Assembly: GCA_947491935.1 (NCBI GenBank)
Contig: CANLLF010000003.1
Span: 434,001 to 498,000 of the forward strand
Direction: 5' to 3'
DNA length: 64,000 nucleotides
Source: an uncultured Roseicyclus sp.
GTDB taxonomy: Bacteria > Pseudomonadota > Alphaproteobacteria > Rhodobacterales > Rhodobacteraceae
In this document: positions 19,442 to 26,957 of the stretch, piece by piece
How positions within the stretch are numbered: the first letter of the stretch is position 1
How the letters are laid out: every line of letters begins with the position of its first letter
Translations under genes and position numbers: made by a program
Notes under the pieces: generated by a model
Told to the model about the DNA's origin: nothing
The model's input: only the letters and a program-made list of their open reading frames with translations
Databases searched by the model: none

Positions 19442-19659
19442 GCGTGCGCGGTTGCCTGCGCCTGCGTTCCGCTACCCGGGCAGGCCCACCTGTGCGGGTT
19501 TCCGCCGGATGCACCATCGGGGCCGGACGCGGCATGTTTTGGCGCATGGCATAGGCCCGATCCGGCCCTTTTTGGCGCAAACCAGGCATCGGAGCCCGGT
19601 AAGATTGAACCCCACCGCGCAAACGTCAGGCTGATCCCCACCCAAATGGAGGATGCCTC

Positions 19660-19914
19660 ATGTCCGACTACGACCATCACAACAAGGCCTTCGACTACGC
19701 ACCGCCAGAACGTTCGGGCTCTGCCTCGGGCGCGCTTCTGCTGGTGGGTGGGATCATCGCCTTGTTCTTCCTCGCCATGCTGTTCCTTGGCAGTGGCGGG
19801 CCCGGCACCGTTCCGGAAGAGGGCGCAGCGCCTGCTGTCGCCCCGGCTGACGGCGCGCCAGCTGTGGAGGCCCCGGCACCGGCCACTGACGCCGCGCCGG
19901 CCATCACGGAATAA
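19660..19914 (+). CDS. Tiny single-pass membrane protein with Ala/Pro/Glu tail (sox cluster, second)
   Basis: This 84-residue protein repeats the design of its upstream neighbour: a polar N-terminus (MSDYDHHNKAFDYAPPERSG), one hydrophobic helix (residues about 24-45, ALLLVGGIIALFFLAMLFLG), then a low-complexity tail rich in Ala, Pro and Glu. No family is recognised. GGAGG lies about 9 bases before the ATG. The two proteins may be diverged duplicates, since the sequences are alike in layout but share little identity outside composition. A 345-base spacer separates it from soxD. Confidence 0.7.
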   Translation: MSDYDHHNKAFDYAPPERSGSASGALLLVGGIIALFFLAMLFLGSGGPGTVPEEGAAPAVAPADGAPAVEAPAPATDAAPAITE

Positions 19915-20259
19915 CACTCACGTAACAGCCGCCCGGGCGGGGTACGATCCGTCCGGGCGCGCTACGCTTGGCGCCTGGATGAGCGCCGGAGCCGATGTTC
20001 AGGCCGTTGGCCCCGCGCGGGTTGCTGTGCGGGCGCAGCTTGGGCGCGGCATTGCTGCGCAGAGCTGCCTGACCATCCTTTCACCCAGACTTACCGACTT
20101 GGCACGCCACCATTGCGGCGGCGCGAGTGATGCGCACGCGCTGTCCCATTGGGCGAAGCGTTGCTCCATGCCCTGTCCTTTCCATTCAGACCATGCGGCG
20201 CGCAACGGCGCGCCCGCAATCATTGCACCAAGACGATGGCCCTTTGAGGAGCCCATTTC
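19915..20259. other. 345-base stretch before soxD without a supported gene
   Basis: Several frames are open here, one of them through much of 19016-20266, but none has a good start, a ribosome site or recognisable protein character, and GC-rich DNA often leaves such frames open. CCGCCCGGGCGG near 19930 could form a short hairpin. The region presumably holds the soxD/A/G promoter. Directly before soxD is GAGGAG at about 20246. Confidence 0.55.
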
Positions 20260-20583
20260 ATGTTGACCCTCACCTGTCCTGTCTGCGGCGTGGATGCCTG
20301 CGAGACGGAGCTTGCCGCCGGTGGCGAAGCGCATCTGAAACGGTTCGGGCCGGGCTCCACGGATGACCAGTTCGAGGAATATCTGTTCCTGCGGCCCAAT
20401 GCGAAAGGCGTGCATTTCGAACGCTGGCGCCACGCGATGGGGTGCGGCAAATGGTTTCTGGCGGCGCGCGATACCGCGACGCTGGAAGTCTTCGGCACCT
20501 ATTCCGCGCAGACGACCGCGCCGCCCGCCGATATCGTCAACGCGATCCGGGCCAAACGCCCCGATTGGAGCCCCGAGACATGA
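20260..20583 (+). CDS. soxD: Sarcosine oxidase subunit delta
   Basis: SoxD is the small zinc-binding subunit of heterotetrameric sarcosine oxidase. The 107-residue protein retains Cys6 and Cys9 (CPVCG), His58 and Cys62 (RHAMGCGKWF), which match the known zinc ligand set of the family. Length is normal. Its stop overlaps the soxA start by 4 bases (ATGA), as is common for this cluster. Confidence 0.95.
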   Translation: MLTLTCPVCGVDACETELAAGGEAHLKRFGPGSTDDQFEEYLFLRPNAKGVHFERWRHAMGCGKWFLAARDTATLEVFGTYSAQTTAPPADIVNAIRAKRPDWSPET

Positions 20584-23582
20584 GTACACGTCTGCCCGAT
20601 CACGGTCGCCTGATCGACCGCTCCCGCCAGGTGAAATTCACCTTCAACGGCAAATGGATGCGCGGGCATCCGGGCGATACGCTGGCCTCCGCGCTGCTGG
20701 CCAATGGTCAGACGCTGGTGGGCCGGTCGTTCAAATATCACCGTCCGCGCGGGATCGTCGCCAGCGGCGGGGAGGAACCGAACGCGCTGGTGAACCTTGG
20801 CCGAGGGGCGCGGCACGAGCCGAACCAGCGCGCGACGACCACAGAGCTGTACGAAAGGCTTGAGGCAACGAGCCAGAACCACTGGCCGACGCTCGAATTC
20901 GATGTGGGGGCCGTCAACGCAATGGTGGCGCGGTTCCTGCCTGCCGGGTTTTACTACAAGACCTTCATCCATCCCCGCGCGTTCTGGAAACATGTGTTCG
21001 AGCCGATCATCCGGAAATCCGCGGGCCTGGGCGCTGCACCGGATCCCGAGACGATGGATGCCGACCGGTACGAACACTTCTACGCCCATGTCGATCTCGT
21101 CGTGGCCGGGGGTGGCGTGGCGGGCCTGCTCGCCGCGCTGGAGGCGGGCCGGGCGGGGAAACGTGTGCTGCTGGTGGAACAGAATGCCCATTGGGGTGGC
21201 CGCGCGCCGGTCGATGGTGATCTGATCGATGGCGCGCCTGCGGAAATCTGGGTGAAGAACGCTGTAGAAGAACTTGAAAAGATGGAGAATGTCACCTTCC
21301 GCACGCGCACCATGCTGGCCGGAGTGTACGACCACGGCTACGTCACGGCCTATGAGCGTGTGGCCGATCACACGCCCGGCGAAGACGCGCCGCGCCATCG
21401 GTTGTGGCGCATCCGGACGGCGCAGGTGATTTCGGCCACCGGAGCCATCGAGCGCCCGCTGAGCTTCCCCGGCAATGACAAGCCGGGGGTGATGTTGGCC
21501 TCCGCCGTGCGCGACTACATCGTGAACTACGGCGTCGCGCCGGGCGATACTGTGGTGATCGTGACCAATAACGACGACGGCTACCGCACCGCGCTTGCCG
21601 CCCATCGCGCCGGGCTAAAGGTGGCCTGTGTGGTCGATCCCCGTGCCGAGGCCGATGGCGACTTGCCACACGAGGTGCGCAGCCTTGGCATCCGCGTGAT
21701 GGCCGGGTCGGCCATTTCAAAGGTGAAGGGGCTGAAAAAGGTGGTTTCGGTTCGGGTGCAGGCACATCGCGGCTATGATGGCGGGCATGAGGAAATCCCC
21801 TGCGACGCGGTTGCGATGTCGGGCGGTTGGTCGCCCGTGGTGCATCTGTGGTCCCATTGTGGCGGCAAGCTTACCTGGGATGAGGATCAGGCCTGTTTCC
21901 GGCCAGACCATGACCGCCCGCCCACGGATCAGAACGGTGCGGGCTTCGTGACCTGTGTGGGGGCCGCCGATGGGGCGCTCAACGGCGATGTCACCATGGC
22001 GGCGACGGCCACCGCAATGGCGGGCCTGTTGGGGAGTGACGTTTCGGCGCCGCGCGTTGATGTGGCGCGGGAAGCGCCGTTGGCGCCGATCTGGGTCATG
22101 CCCGAGGCGGCGGGGGCCAAGAAACGCGCCAAGATGTGGCTGGATTTCCAGAACGACGTGAAAGTGTCCGACGTGACGCTGGCCGCGCAGGAGGGCTATG
22201 AGAGCGTGGAGCACACCAAGCGCTACACCACGCTCGGCATGGCGACGGATCAGGGGAAGTTGAGCAATATCAATGGTCTTGCGGTCCTTGCTGAGGCGCT
22301 CGACAAGGGTATCCCGCAGGTTGGCACCACCACTTTCCGGCCGCCCTATACGCCCATCTCCATGGGCGCGATTGCCGGTGAAGCGCGGGGTGAGGTTTTT
22401 CAACCGCTGCGCCGCACGCCGATCCATGACTGGCACGAGGAGCAGGGCGCCTACATGGAGCCCGTGGGCGGCTGGCGGCGGCCCTACTGCTTCCCGCGCG
22501 ACGGCGAGAGCCATGAGGATGCCGTGAACCGCGAGATCGACGCGACGCGCCGGTCCCTCGGGCTTCTTGATGCTTCGACCCTGGGCAAGATCCTGGTGAA
22601 AGGCCCTGATGCGGGGCGGTTCATGGATATGCTCTACACCAACATGATGAGTAACCTGAAACCGGGAAAATGCCGTTACGGGCTGATGTGCTCCGAAAAC
22701 GGGTTCCTGATGGATGACGGCGTTGTGGTGCGGCTCGATGAAGACACGTTCCTGGCCCACACAACCTCCGGCGGGGCGGATCATGTCCATACGCATATGG
22801 AGGATTGGCTGCAATGCGAGTGGTGGGATTGGAAGGTCCACACCGTCAACGTGACGGAGCAATGGGCGCAGATCGCCGTCGTTGGGCCGAACGCCCGCAA
22901 GGTGCTTGAGAAGCTAGGGCCCGATTTCGACCTGTCGGCGGAGGCACTGCCGTTCATGGCGATGGCGGAGGGCAAGATCGGCGGGTTCGACACGCGGGTC
23001 TTCCGGATCTCGTTCTCGGGCGAATTGAGTTACGAGATCGCCGTTCCCGCAAGCCAGGGCCGCGCCTTCTGGGACGCGCTGCATGAGGCTGGTGCGGAAT
23101 GGAACGCGACCGCCTATGGCACCGAAGCGCTGCACGTCATGCGGGCCGAAAAGGGTTTTATCATGATCGGGGATGAAACCGACGGCACGATCATCCCGCA
23201 GGATCTTGGGCTGAACTGGGCGATCTCGAAGAAGAAGGACGATTTCCTAGGTAAACGCGGGCAGGAGCGGGTGCATATGACAGACCCAGACCGCTGGAAA
23301 CTGGTGGGGCTGGAAACGCTTGATGGATCGGTCCTGCCCGATGGGTCCTACTGCATCGCGAGTGGCAAGAACGCCAATGGGCAAGCCAACGTGCAGGGGC
23401 GGGTGACGTCGACCTATTACTCGCCGACGCTGAGCCGGGGGATCGCGATGGGGCTGGTTCAAAACGGCCCCGACCGGATGGGAGAGGTGGTGGCATTCAA
23501 CAAGGTCGATGGCTCCACCGTGGAAGCCAAGATCGTGTCGCCGGTGTTCTACGATCCGGACGGGGAGAAGCAGAATGTCTGA
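20580..23582 (+). CDS. soxA: Sarcosine oxidase subunit alpha
   Basis: SoxA binds NAD and tetrahydrofolate in the heterotetramer and passes the oxidised methyl group to folate. The 1000-residue protein starts with a 2Fe-2S-like fold segment without cysteines (VKFTFNGKWMRGHPGDTLASALLANG), then an NAD-binding Rossmann domain at LVVAGGGVAGLLAALEAG (near residue 176). The C-terminal 380 residues resemble the GcvT aminomethyltransferase fold (SLGLLDASTLGKILVKGPDAGRFMD onward). Size is typical. It overlaps soxD at its start and soxG at its end, giving a tight operon. Confidence 0.96.
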   Translation: MSTRLPDHGRLIDRSRQVKFTFNGKWMRGHPGDTLASALLANGQTLVGRSFKYHRPRGIVASGGEEPNALVNLGRGARHEPNQRATTTELYERLEATSQNHWPTLEFDVGAVNAMVARFLPAGFYYKTFIHPRAFWKHVFEPIIRKSAGLGAAPDPETMDADRYEHFYAHVDLVVAGGGVAGLLAALEAGRAGKRVLLVEQNAHWGGRAPVDGDLIDGAPAEIWVKNAVEELEKMENVTFRTRTMLAGVYDHGYVTAYERVADHTPGEDAPRHRLWRIRTAQVISATGAIERPLSFPGNDKPGVMLASAVRDYIVNYGVAPGDTVVIVTNNDDGYRTALAAHRAGLKVACVVDPRAEADGDLPHEVRSLGIRVMAGSAISKVKGLKKVVSVRVQAHRGYDGGHEEIPCDAVAMSGGWSPVVHLWSHCGGKLTWDEDQACFRPDHDRPPTDQNGAGFVTCVGAADGALNGDVTMAATATAMAGLLGSDVSAPRVDVAREAPLAPIWVMPEAAGAKKRAKMWLDFQNDVKVSDVTLAAQEGYESVEHTKRYTTLGMATDQGKLSNINGLAVLAEALDKGIPQVGTTTFRPPYTPISMGAIAGEARGEVFQPLRRTPIHDWHEEQGAYMEPVGGWRRPYCFPRDGESHEDAVNREIDATRRSLGLLDASTLGKILVKGPDAGRFMDMLYTNMMSNLKPGKCRYGLMCSENGFLMDDGVVVRLDEDTFLAHTTSGGADHVHTHMEDWLQCEWWDWKVHTVNVTEQWAQIAVVGPNARKVLEKLGPDFDLSAEALPFMAMAEGKIGGFDTRVFRISFSGELSYEIAVPASQGRAFWDALHEAGAEWNATAYGTEALHVMRAEKGFIMIGDETDGTIIPQDLGLNWAISKKKDDFLGKRGQERVHMTDPDRWKLVGLETLDGSVLPDGSYCIASGKNANGQANVQGRVTSTYYSPTLSRGIAMGLVQNGPDRMGEVVAFNKVDGSTVEAKIVSPVFYDPDGEKQNV

Positions 23583-24126
23583 ATTGGCCAGCGCCCTTCC
23601 CGGGGCGGAATATGAAGGGATCGTCCGCGTCACAGAGGCCGGCCTGCGGGGCATGGTGACGTTGAAGGCGGATCTGCCGGATGCTGCCAATGGGGTGAAA
23701 GCGGTGACGGGGCAGGCGGTTCCGGAACCCCGGCGGATCAATGCGGGGGACGTATCGGTGGCGTGGATGGCACCCGATGAGCTGTTGATCCTGTGCGACC
23801 ACGCCCGGGCCGATCAAGTTGTGCGGGACCTGGCGGAGCAGCTTGGCACGGCGCATCATCTGGCCGTCAACGTCTCGGATGCGCGGGCCATGTTCACACT
23901 GACGGGTGACACGGTCAAAGACGTTCTGGGCAAGCTCACCCCCGCCGATCTGGCGGCGCTGCCGCTCGGGGAGATGCGCCGCACGCGGCTGGCGCAGGTG
24001 GCGGCCGCCATCTGGTTCAGCGATGCGCAAACGGCCCATGTCATCTGTTTTCGGTCCGTGGCCCGGTATGTGTTCGACCTGCTGGCCCTGGCGGCCCGTC
24101 CCGGGGGCGATGTCGGGTATCATTGA
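23575..24126 (+). CDS. soxG: Sarcosine oxidase subunit gamma
   Basis: SoxG completes the four-subunit sarcosine oxidase. The 183-residue protein has a GcvT-like core: VAWMAPDELLILCDHARADQVVRDL, then VNVSDARAMFTLTGDTVKDVLGKLTPADL and a C-terminal FRSVARYVFDLLALAARPGGDVGYH. The ATG lies 8 bases inside the end of soxA. An upstream in-frame start at 23509 would lie wholly inside soxA and lacks support. Confidence 0.94.
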   Translation: MSELASALPGAEYEGIVRVTEAGLRGMVTLKADLPDAANGVKAVTGQAVPEPRRINAGDVSVAWMAPDELLILCDHARADQVVRDLAEQLGTAHHLAVNVSDARAMFTLTGDTVKDVLGKLTPADLAALPLGEMRRTRLAQVAAAIWFSDAQTAHVICFRSVARYVFDLLALAARPGGDVGYH

Positions 24127-24181
24127 CGTCCCATGCGCGGCCCGTAGACTTGTCCAGCACGACTGGAACACGGGTAACAAC

Positions 24182-24574
24182 ATGAAAAAATTCTTGAAAC
24201 CGCTTGGCGTGGTGCTGATGACCTGTGCCACATCGATCCCGGCAGCCGCACATGCGCAGCAATACTTTTGCACGGTAAGCTCGGATACCGGGATTATCCT
24301 GTCAGAAATCCTGATCCAGTATTCCGGGGCCGTCGCAACCATCACCCACGGCTGGATCGAAGGGCCGATGGTGCGCCAGGTCCAGGTGCGCGGCAGCGGA
24401 AACCGCTCCAATATGAGCTATACGATTCCGAACGTTACGGGGTTCGGATCGGCACGGGCGACATTGCGGTTCAGTATCCGGCACACGCGGTCCAACAACG
24501 CCCTGCGCGTGACCGTCAATCCGGTGGAATACAACAATACCTTCACCGGTAGCGGGTCGTGCAACCCGGCCTGA
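24182..24574 (+). CDS. Small secreted protein of unknown function
   Basis: I do not recognise this 130-residue protein. It has a clear Sec signal peptide (MKKFLKPLGVVLMTCATSIPAAAHAQQ, cleavage likely after AHA at residue 25). The mature part is polar and rich in Ser, Thr, Val and Arg, with two cysteines (near residues 29 and 127) that could form one disulfide. Alternating hydrophobic residues suggest a beta-sandwich. It begins 55 bases after soxG on the same strand, so it may be transcribed with that operon, but nothing links it to sarcosine metabolism. Confidence 0.7.
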   Translation: MKKFLKPLGVVLMTCATSIPAAAHAQQYFCTVSSDTGIILSEILIQYSGAVATITHGWIEGPMVRQVQVRGSGNRSNMSYTIPNVTGFGSARATLRFSIRHTRSNNALRVTVNPVEYNNTFTGSGSCNPA

Positions 24575-24667
24575 CTCTGACCCGGAACTTGCGGGGGCCC
24601 TTGACGTTGTCCCCCCGCGACCTCCATCTGTGCCGCAATGACATCACTTCTGACAGGGGGACCGATC

Positions 24668-25267
24668 ATGGCCTTTGAACTTCCCGACCTTCCCTATGCC
24701 CACGACGCGCTTGCCGCCCACGGCATGTCCGCCGAGACGCTGGAATACCACCACGACCTGCACCACAACGCCTATGTCACCAACGGCAACAAGGCGATTG
24801 AGGGCACGGAATGGGAGGGGAAATCCCTCGAAGAGATCATCACCGGCACCTATGATGCCGGTGCCGTGGCGCAGTCCGGTATCTTCAACAACATCAGCCA
24901 GTTGTGGAATCACAACCAGTTCTGGGAAATGATGGGGCCGGGCCAAAGCGCGATGCCGTCCGAGCTGGAAAGTGCGCTCAACGACAGCTTCGGCTCTGTC
25001 GATGAGTTCAAGTCCCAGTTTTCTGCCGCCGGTGCGGGCCAGTTCGGCTCTGGCTGGTGCTGGCTGGTCAAGAACGCGGACGGCTCGCTGGCCGTGACCA
25101 AGACGGAAAACGGTGTGAACCCGCTGTGCTTCAACCAGACGGCGCTTCTGGGCTGCGATGTGTGGGAGCATTCCTACTACATCGACTTCCGCAACAAGCG
25201 GCCCGACTACCTGAAGAACTTCCTCGATAATCTGGTGAATTGGGAAAACGTCGCGTCGCGCATGTGA
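24668..25267 (+). CDS. sodB: Superoxide dismutase, iron type
   Basis: The enzyme converts superoxide to oxygen and hydrogen peroxide in the cytoplasm. The 199-residue protein keeps all four metal ligands: His28 (EYHHDLHHNAY), His82 (QLWNHNQFW), Asp164 and His168 (DVWEHSYYIDF). Gln78 in NISQLWNH is the residue that marks the iron-dependent form, whereas manganese enzymes carry glycine there. Start at 24668 gives the family N-terminus MAFELPDLPYAHDAL. The gene appears to stand alone, with its own terminator downstream. Confidence 0.96.
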   Translation: MAFELPDLPYAHDALAAHGMSAETLEYHHDLHHNAYVTNGNKAIEGTEWEGKSLEEIITGTYDAGAVAQSGIFNNISQLWNHNQFWEMMGPGQSAMPSELESALNDSFGSVDEFKSQFSAAGAGQFGSGWCWLVKNADGSLAVTKTENGVNPLCFNQTALLGCDVWEHSYYIDFRNKRPDYLKNFLDNLVNWENVASRM

Positions 25268-25290
25268 TATTTATCACCCAGACCCTGCAC

Positions 25291-25317
25291 AGGCCCGCCC
25301 AATCCGGCGGGCCTTTT
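25291..25317 (+). terminator. Intrinsic terminator of sodB
   Basis: A perfect 9-bp stem, AGGCCCGCC and GGCGGGCCT, closes a 6-base loop and is followed by TTTT. It lies 23 bases after the sodB stop. Confidence 0.8.
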
Positions 25318-25390
25318 GCGTTCTGCCGGTGGAACCCTTCGGAGGATACCGCGTTGATCCTTCGAGAGAAAACTCCCGGAGGACAGTATC

Positions 25391-25621
25391 ATGGCCGAAC
25401 GGCACAGATCCAAAGACGGACGCAGCGAAACCATGGAGCTTGTGGGCAACATGCCCGATGCCCCCACCCATGCGGGGCGCGACGGCGGCGATCTGGCGCG
25501 CAAGACCGGCACCAAGGATGAGCTGCGCCATATGACCAATGCCTCCGCCGGTGCGACCCGCGTGACGAAATCTGACGAGGACCGTCCCGGCACCGACAAT
25601 CTGGGCGAAAGGAACAAGTGA
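25391..25621 (+). CDS. Small hydrophilic protein upstream of a host-attachment-family gene
   Basis: The 76-residue protein is very polar and charged, with no hydrophobic core. It is probably disordered or an accessory peptide, and I recognise no family. Support for it being real is a good ribosome site (GGAGG about 8 bases before the ATG), normal codon use and near-abutting arrangement: its TGA and the next ATG are separated by a single base. Confidence 0.65.
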   Translation: MAERHRSKDGRSETMELVGNMPDAPTHAGRDGGDLARKTGTKDELRHMTNASAGATRVTKSDEDRPGTDNLGERNK

Positions 25622-25622
25622 G

Positions 25623-26132
25623 ATGGCACTCGGATCCATGAAGCCCACCGACATCAACCAAGTCACCCACAACCGCTCACCTCTCACCCACGGGACCTGG
25701 GTGTTGGTGGCGGATGGTGAAAAGGCGCTGTTCCTGCGCAACGTGACCGACGCGGAGGACCCCAACCTCGAAGTGTTCCGTGAGGAGGAGCAGGACAATC
25801 CACCGACCCATGAGCAGGGCACGGATCGGCCGGGTCGCTTCAACGACGGGCCATCGGTGCACCGCTCGGCGGTGGATGATACGGACTGGCACTGGCTTGA
25901 GAAGGAACGCTTTGCCGCGGATCTGGCGGATGTCCTTTACAAACTTGCCCACAAGGGCCGGTTCGAACGGCTGATCCTGTGTGCCGCGCCCAAGATCCTG
26001 GGCGAGTTGCGCAAGGAATTGCACAAGGAGGTGACCGACAAGGTGGTGGCCGAGGCCGACCTGACTCTGACCAACCATCCGGTGGACGAGATCGCGCAGC
26101 GTGTCGCCGACGCGACCACGCCGAAGGCCTGA
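25623..26132 (+). CDS. Host attachment family protein (baeRF/Host_attach)
   Basis: This 169-residue protein matches the host-attachment family: GTWVLVADGEKALFLRNV at the N-terminus, a central RSAVDDTDWHWLEKERFAADLADVLY segment and FERLILCAAPKILGELRKELHKEV. The name comes from an Agrobacterium plant-attachment gene. The family is also related to archaeal release-factor-like baeRF domains, and no enzymatic role is settled. A later ATG at 25638 is possible. Coupled to the small protein before it. Confidence 0.85.
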   Translation: MALGSMKPTDINQVTHNRSPLTHGTWVLVADGEKALFLRNVTDAEDPNLEVFREEEQDNPPTHEQGTDRPGRFNDGPSVHRSAVDDTDWHWLEKERFAADLADVLYKLAHKGRFERLILCAAPKILGELRKELHKEVTDKVVAEADLTLTNHPVDEIAQRVADATTPKA

Positions 26133-26273
26133 ACGGACCCAGCCTCGAAGGCGCGATTCAGGTCGATCATCGGGGCAGGGGCAGAGGCGGAAATCGTACG
26201 GAAGCTGCCTGCGCGACCTAAAGCCTGACGGCATCTGTCGGTCCGACAACCGAGCGTCCGGCGCGGCGGCCCC

Positions 26274-26816
26274 CTAGCGCGCCAGGGCCCCCATCAACGA
26301 CGGGATATCGGGCACGGTTTCGACGAATCCCAGAAGGCTGTGATCGGCAAAGCCTTGATCCACCACATGGTCCAGCAGGTGGCGCAGCGGGTCCCAATAA
26401 TCATTGGTGTTCAGCAGGAAAATCGGCTTCTCGTGCAACCCAAGCTGTCGCCACGTGAGCGCCTCGAAAAACTCGTCGAGCGATCCCGCGCCACCGGGCA
26501 GGACCACGACCGCGTCGGCGTTCATGAACATCACCTTTTTGCGTTCATGCATGGTCTCGGTAATGACGAAGGTGTTGAGGTCGGTCTTGCCAACCTCCAG
26601 CCGCATCAGGTGGGTCGGGATCACACCGAAGGTTTCCGCACCCCCGGCTTGGGCGGCCCGCGCCACCGCCCCCATCAGGCCTACATCCCCCGCGCCATAG
26701 ACCAATCGCATATCGGCCTTGGCGATCGCGTGGCCCAAGGCCGTGGCGTCGGCTTCATAGGCCGGATCGATCCCCGCGCGAGAGCCACAATAGACACACA
26801 ATGACAGCCGCTTCAT
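26274..26816 (-). CDS. LOG-family protein (possible cytokinin riboside 5'-monophosphate phosphoribohydrolase)
   Basis: The 180-residue protein has the Rossmann-type LOG fold (TIGR00730 group): MKRLSLCVYCGSRAGIDPAYEA, LVYGAGDVGLMGAVARAA and MHERKKVMFMNADAVVVLPGGAGSLDEFFEALTW. The diagnostic PGGxGT motif reads PGGAGS here, a conservative change. Members release the base from nucleoside monophosphates. I chose the ATG at 26816 because the family begins MK-x-L-x-V and AAGG lies 7 bases upstream. 26837 is the alternative. Divergent from the LysM gene. Confidence 0.88.
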   Translation of the reverse strand: MKRLSLCVYCGSRAGIDPAYEADATALGHAIAKADMRLVYGAGDVGLMGAVARAAQAGGAETFGVIPTHLMRLEVGKTDLNTFVITETMHERKKVMFMNADAVVVLPGGAGSLDEFFEALTWRQLGLHEKPIFLLNTNDYWDPLRHLLDHVVDQGFADHSLLGFVETVPDIPSLMGALAR

Positions 26817-26957
26817 CACAACACCTTGCGCTTTCATCCCAGTTGCGCCCTGATAGTGGGCAATTGCAAGGCACTCAACCCGTCCGGGCCCGGTGGGCAC
26901 ACGCCTTGAAGACTGTCCAGCACGGGTCCGGGGGGATACCATGCGAATAGGTGATCC

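Noticed and set aside
19016-20266. 416-codon plus-strand frame between soxB and soxD
   Set aside because: It overlaps both small membrane protein genes in a different frame, has no ribosome site and reads as low-complexity Arg/Pro/Ala sequence.
24591-24618. GCGGGGG / CCCCCGC hairpin after the small secreted protein
   Set aside because: It has 7 pairs, a 14-base loop and no U-tract, so it is too weak to call a terminator.
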